A DNA stretch of 43,525 nt, taken from Mongoliibacter sp. Its GTDB lineage: Bacteria; Bacteroidota; Bacteroidia; Cytophagales; Cyclobacteriaceae. Position numbers and translations under genes: made by a program. A model generated the notes under the pieces. That model was given only the letters and a program-made list of their open reading frames with translations. It was not told the DNA's origin and did no database searches. The stretch spans positions 1 through 43,525 of the forward strand of contig NZ_REBN01000141.1 in the NCBI RefSeq assembly GCF_007692705.1, given 5' to 3'. Each line of letters starts with the position of its first letter. The stretch's first letter is position 1. This document shows, one piece after another, positions 26,084 to 32,986 of this stretch.

Positions 26084-27259
26084 ATGATCTCAGTTACCGA
26101 AGCCAAATCCATACTCCAACAAAATATTCCACAGAAGAAAATTAAACTTTTCCCTCTGGAGTCAACCGAAGGTCTGATATGTGCAGAGGACATTGTTTCT
26201 CCCATAGATGTGCCTTCATTTGACAATTCCGCTATGGATGGTTATGCGCTTTCCTTGGAGCCAGGCAAATCCTCTTGGGAGTTAGCAGGTGAAATAGCTG
26301 CAGGAGCTAAAGAAACACCCACACTTACATCCGGAAAAGCAGTCAGAATTTTTACAGGAGCACCAACTCCTAAAGGTGCAGATACCGTAATTCCTCAAGA
26401 ATGGGTAGAAATAAAGGATGGGAAGTTAAGCTTCGATACCAATAACTTTAAGAAAGGAGATCATATCAGGCTGAAAGGAGCCCAAACCAAAACGGGAGAT
26501 CGAATCATGCAGGCAGGAACAGAGATCAGTCCCGGAGGAATCGGGCTGCTGGCTTCAGTTGGCATTGAGCATGTCCCTGTTTTTTGCCCACCATCTGTAG
26601 GATTGATCATCACAGGGAATGAAATCAAGGAAATTGGCCAACCTTTAGCATTTGGCGAAATATACAATGCCAATGGACCTCTTCTAAATGCTTACCTGAA
26701 AAAAGAAGGCATCATTGAAATAGAAACCATCAGAGTTGAAGACAATGCGGCAATGGTAAGGCAATCAATCACCAAAGCTTTGGCAAATCATGATTTGATC
26801 ATTTTATCGGGAGGGATCTCTGTTGGAGACTATGATTATGTGAAAGCAGGTTTGGAAAGTGCTGGAGTTCAAGAGTTGTTTTATAAAATCAAGCAGAAAC
26901 CAGGGAAACCAATTTTTGTAGGCAGAAAAGATCAAAAAATGATTTTCGCACTCCCTGGTAATCCTGCATCTGTTATTACTTGTTTCAACCAATACGTTAA
27001 ACCAAGTATTAAGCAGTGGATGGGCCATCAAAGTTCTTGGGAGCCAACCCATATTTTACCCTTAGCAAAAGCTGTAAAAACCAATCCTAAGCTTACTTTT
27101 TTCTTGAAAGCTAAGATTGAAAATGATAAAGTTGACATTCTTAGTGGACAGGAATCCTTTAATCTGATTGCTTTTTCTCAGGCAGATTCTTTTGTAGAGA
27201 TTCCTGAAGGAATAGAAAGCTTAGAGGCTGGTGAAAAAGTAGCGGTTTATACCTGGTAA
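26084..27259 (+). CDS. moeA: Molybdopterin molybdenumtransferase MoeA
   Basis: Inserts molybdate into adenylylated molybdopterin. It shows the MoeA order: N-terminal segment with DVPSFDNSAMDGYAL, then VRIFTGAPTPKGADTVIPQEW, the MogA-like domain III with LIITGNE and LSGGISVGDYDYVK, the FALPGNPASVITCF loop, and a beta-barrel C-terminal domain. The 391-residue length is normal. The TSUP transporter gene starts 2 bases after its stop, so the two are co-transcribed. Confidence 0.96.
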   Translation: MISVTEAKSILQQNIPQKKIKLFPLESTEGLICAEDIVSPIDVPSFDNSAMDGYALSLEPGKSSWELAGEIAAGAKETPTLTSGKAVRIFTGAPTPKGADTVIPQEWVEIKDGKLSFDTNNFKKGDHIRLKGAQTKTGDRIMQAGTEISPGGIGLLASVGIEHVPVFCPPSVGLIITGNEIKEIGQPLAFGEIYNANGPLLNAYLKKEGIIEIETIRVEDNAAMVRQSITKALANHDLIILSGGISVGDYDYVKAGLESAGVQELFYKIKQKPGKPIFVGRKDQKMIFALPGNPASVITCFNQYVKPSIKQWMGHQSSWEPTHILPLAKAVKTNPKLTFFLKAKIENDKVDILSGQESFNLIAFSQADSFVEIPEGIESLEAGEKVAVYTW

Positions 27260-27261
27260 GT

Positions 27262-27996
27262 ATGGAATCATTTTGGTGGTTATTGTATATTCTGATGCCA
27301 GTCGCTGCGTTTTTATATGCTGCTGTTGGTCATGGCGGCGCCAGTTCATACCTGATGTTTTTAGCCATCTTCAACTTTGCCCCCGAAGAGATTCGCCCAA
27401 CGGCCTTGATACTGAATATCATCGTTTCCTTTATGGCTTTTATGGCCTATCGAGGAACTGTAAAGTTTCCAATCAAACTCTTTTTATCTATCATCATCTT
27501 TTCGGTACCTGCAGCATTTCTAGGTGGAAAAATCCTTGTTGACACAGCTGTTTATAAACAAATTCTCGGTATTCTTCTGTTCTTTCCGATTTTGAGATTT
27601 CTGAATGTCTTTCCGACTGCATCCACACAAAAGGCCTCTCAAAATCTACTCCTTACTGCAGTGATCGGTTTAAGCATTGGTTTTGTATCAGGATTGATTG
27701 GCATTGGAGGGGGAATCATACTTTCACCTATACTCCTGCTTTTAGGCTGGGCCAATATGAAAGAAACAGCCGCAGTAAGCGCTCTTTTTATATTTTTCAA
27801 TTCCATTTCGGGACTTATCGGAGCCAGTACTTTTACTGTAGACCTAGACCCTCAATTGTGGATTTTAATGCCATTGACCATCGCAGGTGGAGCACTAGGA
27901 GCTTATATGGGAGCCAAAAAATTCAATTATCAAGGCGTAAAATATACTTTAACTGTTGTACTTCTTATTGCAGCTGTGAAATTGATTTTGGGATAA
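27262..27996 (+). CDS. TSUP (TauE/SafE) family membrane transporter
   Basis: A 244-residue protein with about eight hydrophobic helices. It has the two TSUP half-repeats, each with a Gly-rich entry: VGHGGASSYLMFLAI near the N-terminus and SGLIGIGGGIILSPILLLLGW in the second half, the latter being the family signature. TSUP proteins move small anions, often sulfite, sulfonates or other sulfur compounds. The tight coupling to moeA suggests a link with Moco or its sulfur chemistry, perhaps anion export, but the substrate is inference. Confidence 0.9.
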   Translation: MESFWWLLYILMPVAAFLYAAVGHGGASSYLMFLAIFNFAPEEIRPTALILNIIVSFMAFMAYRGTVKFPIKLFLSIIIFSVPAAFLGGKILVDTAVYKQILGILLFFPILRFLNVFPTASTQKASQNLLLTAVIGLSIGFVSGLIGIGGGIILSPILLLLGWANMKETAAVSALFIFFNSISGLIGASTFTVDLDPQLWILMPLTIAGGALGAYMGAKKFNYQGVKYTLTVVLLIAAVKLILG

Positions 27997-28065
27997 AGAA
28001 CTTGACCCGAAGAATTTATTCTTAATGAAATAAATCACGTATATTTAATTGTAAAGAAAGTAGCT

Positions 28066-28293
28066 ATGGTTAATTACAAGTCAATTATTACGATCGAGTC
28101 TGGAAAAAGAGGTGGGAAACCTTGTATTCGAGGAATGAGAATCACTGTAGGTGACGTATTGGGTTGGTTAGCTTCAGGAATGAGTATATCAGAGATTCTT
28201 GAGGAATATGAAGAATTAACAGAAATTGATATCTATGCGGTTCTCAGCTATGCAGCTGATAAGGAAAATAAAACTTTTCAATTGGCTGTATGA
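28066..28293 (+). CDS. DUF433 family protein, antitoxin-like
   Basis: 75 residues with the DUF433 pattern: SGKRGGKPCIRGMRITVGDVLGWLASGMSISEILEEYEELTEIDIYAVLSYAADKEN. This is the small winged-helix protein found beside PIN-like nucleases. The gene overlaps the next by four bases (ATGA), the usual arrangement of a toxin-antitoxin pair in which the first protein is expected to neutralise the second and to bind the operon's own promoter. It lies in the Moco cluster but has no known role there. Confidence 0.93.
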   Translation: MVNYKSIITIESGKRGGKPCIRGMRITVGDVLGWLASGMSISEILEEYEELTEIDIYAVLSYAADKENKTFQLAV

Positions 28294-28637
28294 AGCTATT
28301 GTTCGATCAAAACATTTCATTCCGTATTCTTAAATTACTTCACAAACAGTTCGATAAGTCAAGTACTATTAAAAATGAAGGATTAATTAATGCAACAGAT
28401 AAAGAAATCTGGGATTTTGCGAGAATTAATGGCTATGTAATAGTAACACAAGATGCTGATTTTAGTGATTTAAATAGTCTATATGGATTTCCGCCGAAAA
28501 TAATCTGGATTAGGACTGGAAACTTGACAACCTCAAAATTAGCTAATTTACTTTCAGAGAATAGAGAAGAAATCTACAAATTCATTGACAATAAAAAATT
28601 CGGATCTTTCGAAATAGTTTCTTTCAAAAACCATTAA
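28290..28637 (+). CDS. DUF5615 PIN-like family protein, toxin-like
   Basis: 115 residues of the Mut7-C/DUF5615 type: MKLLFDQNISFRIL at the start and DKEIWDFARINGYVIVTQDADFSDL in the middle. The acidic residues (Asp6, the Asp/Glu in DKEI, and DADF) form the expected PIN-type metal site. A ribonuclease toxin is the common proposal for such genes beside DUF433; activity is not demonstrated for most of them. The start overlaps the partner's stop, so translation is coupled. No mobile element ends are visible around the pair. Confidence 0.92.
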   Translation: MKLLFDQNISFRILKLLHKQFDKSSTIKNEGLINATDKEIWDFARINGYVIVTQDADFSDLNSLYGFPPKIIWIRTGNLTTSKLANLLSENREEIYKFIDNKKFGSFEIVSFKNH

Positions 28638-28650
28638 ACCTTCTTTTTAA

Positions 28651-28691
28651 ATAACATTCCTTCAAGAAAAGAACTCAGAATGTTATCTTTG
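28651..28691 (+). promoter_or_regulatory. moaD promoter -7 box with overlapping inverted repeat
   Basis: TATCTTTG at 28684-28691 is an exact TAnnTTTG box 24 bases before the moaD ATG. Only a weak TTCA stands 19 bases upstream of it. A perfect 9-base inverted repeat, ATAACATTC (28651-28659) and GAATGTTAT (28678-28686), spaced by 18 bases, has its right half inside the -7 box. The spacing of the half-sites puts them on nearly the same helix face only loosely, so a regulator site is a hypothesis. A terminator for the toxin-like gene is the alternative. Confidence 0.52.
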
Positions 28692-28714
28692 AATTAAAGC
28701 ATAGAACAGAAAGA

Positions 28715-28942
28715 ATGAAAATACTAGCCTTCGGGAAAATTGTAGAATTATTGGGCAAAACAGAGTTGGAATTAGACAACATGCCTAATACGGACATTCT
28801 GTTGGGTTTTTTGCAGCAGCAATATCCCGAACTCAAAAACATGAAGTTTAGCCTTGCAGTTAACAAAAAGCAGGTCACTGGAAATACAGAAATTCCTCAA
28901 GGAGCAGAGGTTGCACTTTTGCCACCATTCTCTGGAGGATAA
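28715..28942 (+). CDS. moaD: Molybdopterin synthase sulfur carrier subunit MoaD
   Basis: The 75-residue protein has a ubiquitin-like fold pattern and ends in PPFSGG, with the double Gly that is adenylylated and converted to the thiocarboxylate. SLAVNKKQV and the EVALLPPFSGG tail match the family. It is followed three bases later by the moeB-rhodanese gene that activates it, and it carries its own promoter candidate. Confidence 0.94.
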   Translation: MKILAFGKIVELLGKTELELDNMPNTDILLGFLQQQYPELKNMKFSLAVNKKQVTGNTEIPQGAEVALLPPFSGG

Positions 28943-28945
28943 TCA

Positions 28946-30031
28946 ATGAACAGGTTCGAAAGACAATATATTCTGCCCGGTTTTGGGCAAGCTTCTCAGC
29001 AGAAACTCCTTGATGCGAAAGTCTTGGTAGTTGGCGCAGGAGGATTGGGTTGTCCTGCCCTACTCTATCTCAGTGCAGCCGGGATTGGTACGATTGGGAT
29101 TGTCGATGGAGATCATGTATCAGTATCAAATCTCAATCGGCAGGTTTTATTCGGCCATGAAGACTTGGGTAAAAACAAAGCCTCCACTGCTACCAAAATC
29201 ATTTCAGCAAAGTACCCTGATCTAAAGATCAATGTCATCTCTGAATTCCTAAGGACTGACAATATCTTGAGTATACTCCAAGAATATGACTTGATTGTGG
29301 ATGGTTCTGATAATTTCCCTACCCGATATTTGGTTAATGATGCTTGTGTATTGCTAGGCAAACCATTGGTTTTTGGGGCCATTTATCAAAATGAAGGACA
29401 GGTTGCTATTTTCAATACCAAAGGAAAAACATCAGCCAATTACCGGGACATCTATCCCGTCGCTCCTGCTCCTGAAGAAGTTCCAAATTGCAATGAAACA
29501 GGAGTTCTAGGTGTATTGCCGGGAACAATTGGAACCATGATGGCAAATGAAACCATCAAATTGCTCACAGGGTATGGAGAAACTTTGTCAGACAAAATGC
29601 TCTTTTATAATCTCCTCAATCACGCATCATACCAAGTAGAACTCAGTAAAAACCCTGATAGCGAAAAACATCGCCCACAATCAGCAGAAGCATTGTTGCA
29701 GATGGATTATTCGGATTTTTGTGGCTTCAGTTCGCAAATTAACTGGCAAGAAGCTACAACTTTACTAAAAACCAAAGATCAAAGTATTTTGATAGATGTG
29801 AGAGCAGCCGATGAATTACCACAGCTTGTTTCTCTGGAATTCACTCGGATAGCATTAGATCAAATCGAAGTAAGAAAAAATGAATTGTCAACATACCAGA
29901 ATGTCTTGCTCTTTTGCCAAACAGGCATTAGAAGTCTAAAAGCAGCCAAGATTCTTCAAAGACAGTTCCGTGATAAAAATATTCTGTCAATTGAGGGGGG
30001 GATTTTAAAATATTATGGGGATTTGGAATAG
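28946..30031 (+). CDS. moeB: MoeB/ThiF-type E1-like adenylyltransferase fused to rhodanese domain
   Basis: Adenylylates the C-terminus of MoaD and probably also sulfurates it. The N-terminal E1 part has RQYILPGFG, the nucleotide loop VVGAGGLGC (28-36), DGDHVSVSNLNRQ and DGSDNFPTRY, and the E1 Cys is Cys182 in VPNCNETGVLG. The two CxxC pairs that hold zinc in E. coli MoeB are not present: the region before Cys182 reads KTSANYRDIYP. Residues about 255-361 form a rhodanese domain with active-site Cys324 in LLFCQTGIRS. The order resembles eukaryotic MOCS3. The repeat R4 follows at the stop. Confidence 0.92.
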   Translation: MNRFERQYILPGFGQASQQKLLDAKVLVVGAGGLGCPALLYLSAAGIGTIGIVDGDHVSVSNLNRQVLFGHEDLGKNKASTATKIISAKYPDLKINVISEFLRTDNILSILQEYDLIVDGSDNFPTRYLVNDACVLLGKPLVFGAIYQNEGQVAIFNTKGKTSANYRDIYPVAPAPEEVPNCNETGVLGVLPGTIGTMMANETIKLLTGYGETLSDKMLFYNLLNHASYQVELSKNPDSEKHRPQSAEALLQMDYSDFCGFSSQINWQEATTLLKTKDQSILIDVRAADELPQLVSLEFTRIALDQIEVRKNELSTYQNVLLFCQTGIRSLKAAKILQRQFRDKNILSIEGGILKYYGDLE

Positions 30032-30346
30032 ATATTAGATGTTATGATATTGAAATATGCTTCGCGAAATAAAGTAGAAATATATTGAAATAGATATTAA
30101 TAGATATGCTTTGATATTAGAGATACTGGAGGATATTCGATATCTAAATGTAATTCATGAAATATTGTGGAAATATGCTTCGCGAAATAAAATTGAAATA
30201 TGTAAGCGAACTCAAAAGAGCTCAAAATCAAAAAAAAGTACTTCCGCAGCCTACTTTACGAACATCGCTTCACCCGCTGCGTGAAGTATGAAGCACAAAG
30301 AGTATTTCAACAATATTTCCATTTATTTCTATAGTATTTCTATTAA
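30032..30346 (+). repeat. Intergenic compound repeat R4 with inverted arms
   Basis: Starts directly after the moeB stop. GATATT and GAAATA words are mixed with two copies of ATGCTTCGCGAAATAA (about 30057-30072 and 30175-30190). A GC-rich core (about 30240-30295) follows, containing hairpin CTTCAC-CCGCTGC-GTGAAG (30268-30286), and then inverted TATTTC words. Forward 30158-30175 pairs with 30303-30320 at 16 of 18 positions. The 19-base word TTTATTTCTATAGTATTTC (30322-30340) recurs exactly in R5. No credible ORF. Confidence 0.8.
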
Positions 30347-30380
30347 AAATAAGCCCCTGAGGTTTAAGATCATACTTAAC

Positions 30381-30405
30381 TTAGTGTCTTAGTGCCTTCG
30401 TGGCC
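30381..30405 (+). repeat. Low-complexity tag TTAGTGTCTTAGTGCCTTCG
   Basis: A stretch of near-repeating words (TTAGTGTCTT, TAGTGCCTTCGTGG) just upstream of moaE, of the same style as the TCTCATGTCTC run in R1 but with different words. It contains an in-frame GTG that would extend moaE by seven residues, which I reject as the start. Confidence 0.45.
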
Positions 30406-30420
30406 CAAAACATAAAAACC

Positions 30421-30867
30421 ATGGAAAAGAAAAGAACACCCAAAAACATATTTGTAGAAGGAGCAATCTCTCCAGAGAAAATCGCTAAATCCATCGCCAA
30501 CCATAGTAGCAAAACAGATATTGGCGGACACAGCATTTTCTTGGGACAAGTGAGAGCGGATCAAAAAGAAGATGGAATTGTCAAGGCTATAGAATATACA
30601 GCCTACGAAGACATGGCTTTACAACAAGCTTATGAAATCCGTGAAGCTGTCTTCTCCAAATATCCCTTGAGCTGCATGCATATTTACCATAGTTTGGGAG
30701 AGGTCAAAACAGGAGAAATCTGTCTCTTCGTCTTCACTTCCTCCAAACACCGTAAAGCTGCCATCGATGCCTGCGAGGAACTCGTAGAACGCATCAAAAA
30801 AGAACTCCCTATCTGGGGAAAAGAAATCTTGGATAATGAAAGTTCAGAGTGGAAGGTGAATACTTAA
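30421..30867 (+). CDS. moaE: Molybdopterin synthase catalytic subunit MoaE
   Basis: With MoaD, transfers two sulfurs to cPMP. The family segments GGHSIFLGQVR, IEYTAYEDMA, IYHSLGEVKTGEICLFVFTSSKHRKAAIDACEE and ERIKKELPIWGKE are in order. Near the C-terminus E. coli has Trp-Lys (active-site Lys126) where this protein has Trp-Gly-Lys, so the lysine is displaced by one residue. I start it at the ATG (MEKKRTPKNI) rather than at an upstream GTG inside a repeat-like sequence; length is then 148. R4 lies before and R5 directly after it. Confidence 0.93.
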   Translation: MEKKRTPKNIFVEGAISPEKIAKSIANHSSKTDIGGHSIFLGQVRADQKEDGIVKAIEYTAYEDMALQQAYEIREAVFSKYPLSCMHIYHSLGEVKTGEICLFVFTSSKHRKAAIDACEELVERIKKELPIWGKEILDNESSEWKVNT

Positions 30868-31290
30868 ATATTAGATATTGATTGATATTGGATATTATTT
30901 GATACTGGCTTAGCTACATAATCTGAAATAAGGTAGAAATATACTTCGTGAAATAACATAGAAATATCTATAAATAGAGTTGAAATTGATACTTATAGAT
31001 ATTGATTGATATAATAAATGAAATATGCTTCGCGAAATAATTAGAAATATAGCTGTGGCGAAATATTGTTGAAATGGATATTGATTGTTAATAGAAACAT
31101 AATTGTCATTTGATCCACCCCTGCGCTCGCTGCGCCAATCGTTGCGTTCGCTGTGTGAACGACAAAAATTATCATCTCTAAAAAGACAATATCAAAATAT
31201 CGCCAAAGGCTATTATCATCAAGTATCTACTCCTTATTTCAACCATATTTCCACTTTATTTCTATAGTATTTCAACCCTATTTCTACCAT
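30868..31290 (+). repeat. Intergenic compound repeat R5 with inverted arms
   Basis: Fills nearly all of the 452 bases between moaE and moaCB and begins at the moaE stop. Left part: GATATT and GAAATA words, ATACTTCGTGAAATAA (30941-30956) and ATGCTTCGCGAAATAA (31025-31040). GC-rich core: about 31116-31163, with 22 bases (31139-31160) matching the R2 core at 17 positions. Right part: inverted words, including the 19-base word shared with R4 (31255-31273). Forward 31060-31075 pairs with 31236-31251 at 15 of 16 positions. No ORF. Confidence 0.8.
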
Positions 31291-31319
31291 AATTAATCCT
31301 CTAACCTCTAGATTCTAAC

Positions 31320-32234
31320 ATGATCAACATAACCCATAAATCTACCACCCTTCGAAAAGCCATTGCACAGGCCATCGTCAAAGTAAGTTCTGAGGAAACA
31401 ATCGCGGCCATTGTTGACAAAAAAGTCCCAAAAGGAGATGTTTTCGAGATGGCAAAGGTGGCGGGACTTTTTGCTGCCAAACGGACTGCGGACATGATAC
31501 CCGATTGCCATCCCCTACCCATCGAATACACGTCGGTTAGCTATGACATCAAAGGTTTGGAAGTCTATGTTTTAGTGGAAATTCACACCATCTACAAGAC
31601 TGGTGTAGAAGTTGAGGCCATGCATGCCGCATCAGTTGTCGCGCTGACCATGTACGACATGCTAAAACCCATTGATAAAAATATCAGTATTGAGCAGATT
31701 AAATTGGTGGAGAAAAAAGGAGGGAAAAGTGATTTTTCAAAAGACAAAACCCTAGAGCTCAAGGCGGCTGTGATCGTATGTTCGGACACTATTTCCGCTG
31801 GACAGAAAGAGGATAAAGCTGGTAAAGTCATTATCAGCAAACTGGAGCAGTATCATGTCAGCATTCAGGATTACCTCGTAATCCCAGATGAAAAAGAAGA
31901 AATTCAAAGTAAGTTGAAAGACCTTACAGCACAAGGAATCAATATGGTGATTTTTACAGGTGGAACGGGTCTTTCACCAAGGGACATCACACCTGATTCC
32001 ATCCGTCCCATGATCGAAAAAGAAGTACCTGGCATAGAAGAAGCCATTCGCAACTATGGCCAACAACGCATGCCATACGCTATGCTTTCCCGATCTGTAG
32101 CTGGATTAATTGGTAACACTCTAGTCCTTGCTTTACCTGGTTCCACCAAAGGTTCGGAAGAGTGCATGGATGCTGTTTTCCCAGCCGTATTGCATGTTTT
32201 TAAGGTCTTGGAAGGACCGAGTTACAGGCATTAA
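31320..32234 (+). CDS. moaCB: Fused MoaC-MoaB (MogA-like) molybdenum cofactor biosynthesis protein
   Basis: Two enzymes in one 304-residue chain. Residues about 1-140 are MoaC, cyclic pyranopterin monophosphate synthase: DCHPLPIEY, KTGVEVEAMHAASVVALTMYDMLKPIDK with the catalytic Asp and Lys, and KKGGKS. Residues about 148-304 are a MoaB/MogA domain that adenylylates molybdopterin: AVIVCSDTISAG, VIFTGGTGLSPRDITPD and LVLALPGSTKGSEE. The fusion joins the second step and a late step of Moco synthesis. It starts just after R5 and is the last gene of the cluster. Confidence 0.95.
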   Translation: MINITHKSTTLRKAIAQAIVKVSSEETIAAIVDKKVPKGDVFEMAKVAGLFAAKRTADMIPDCHPLPIEYTSVSYDIKGLEVYVLVEIHTIYKTGVEVEAMHAASVVALTMYDMLKPIDKNISIEQIKLVEKKGGKSDFSKDKTLELKAAVIVCSDTISAGQKEDKAGKVIISKLEQYHVSIQDYLVIPDEKEEIQSKLKDLTAQGINMVIFTGGTGLSPRDITPDSIRPMIEKEVPGIEEAIRNYGQQRMPYAMLSRSVAGLIGNTLVLALPGSTKGSEECMDAVFPAVLHVFKVLEGPSYRH

Positions 32235-32332
32235 AATGTATTAGAGTCTAGAGGATGCTCTGTTGGATTCGCTGTCTGAGAAATGAAGGACATTTACCTA
32301 AAAAAAATAAACGCAATCAATAATAAAAAGCC

Positions 32333-32725
32333 TCAATCAAAAATCTCCACGTGATATACATCAGTTTGATTCCGGCATATGCCTTTAACCTCGAATCCTC
32401 CTTCTTGAGGAATTTCCTCAATCAAATCAAAAACTTCGCAGTCATTTGACAATCCTTCAAAGATCAATGTAAAGTGATGTTTTGAACCAAAAACATGTAA
32501 CCATTCTGGAAAAAATGGAATCCTATCCGCATTCAGTAATTTAGATTTGTCAGCTCCCTCTCTGGGAACCAAAAAAGTACTTGGCCAAATTCTGATTTGC
32601 CACCATGAATGTGTTGTAGAAATACTAACATGGACGATAACTTGGCGTTCTACCCTAATTTGTTCTTGGGCATCAGCAATCAGTTTTCTTTCCAGATCAA
32701 CTATAGGGGTAATTATTTTTCCCAA
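32333..32725 (-). CDS. Hypothetical protein, 130 aa
   Basis: A soluble 130-residue protein with no signal peptide. It has a Trp/His-rich middle (STTHSWWQIRIWPSTFL, FPEWLHVFGSKHHFTLIFE) and an acidic C-terminus (EVFDLIEEIPQEGGFEVKG). I do not recognise a family. The composition is protein-like and no better ORF competes, so I accept it as a gene, converging with moaCB. A role cannot be assigned. Confidence 0.6.
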   Translation of the reverse strand: MGKIITPIVDLERKLIADAQEQIRVERQVIVHVSISTTHSWWQIRIWPSTFLVPREGADKSKLLNADRIPFFPEWLHVFGSKHHFTLIFEGLSNDCEVFDLIEEIPQEGGFEVKGICRNQTDVYHVEIFD

Positions 32726-32941
32726 AACACAGAATTTGAATTGAATGTAATTAAATTATTTGTTCAATTACAGTGAATTGACAAGCAAAGTTCAATGTGA
32801 TATTGAAAATTGATAAATCTGGACCTATCGATTCAACCAAAAACCGGTATTCAAAAACGATTGATTTTTCAATCATTAGAGAACCATTCTGGTCGTTATG
32901 ACATCAATCAGGAATTATCCACCGAATCCCGCTATTTTTTC

Positions 32942-32949
32942 TATTTTTG
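32942..32949 (+). promoter_or_regulatory. Candidate -7 element of leuS
   Basis: TATTTTTG fits TAnnTTTG and lies 37 bases before the chosen leuS ATG, inside the open frame that would otherwise extend the protein by 59 residues. There is no TTTG at the -33 distance. Its position supports the shorter leuS start. Confidence 0.4.
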
Positions 32950-32986
32950 CAAGCTGTTAGACAATATTTTAAAGAATTCGCTAATA

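Noticed and set aside
28066-28637. DUF433/DUF5615 pair as part of a mobile element
   Set aside because: No transposase, integrase, terminal inverted repeats or target-site duplication is visible around it; only the module itself can be supported.
32810-32986. 59-residue N-terminal extension of LeuRS
   Set aside because: The sequence before MADYNPQ does not resemble LeuRS and it contains the TATTTTTG promoter candidate.
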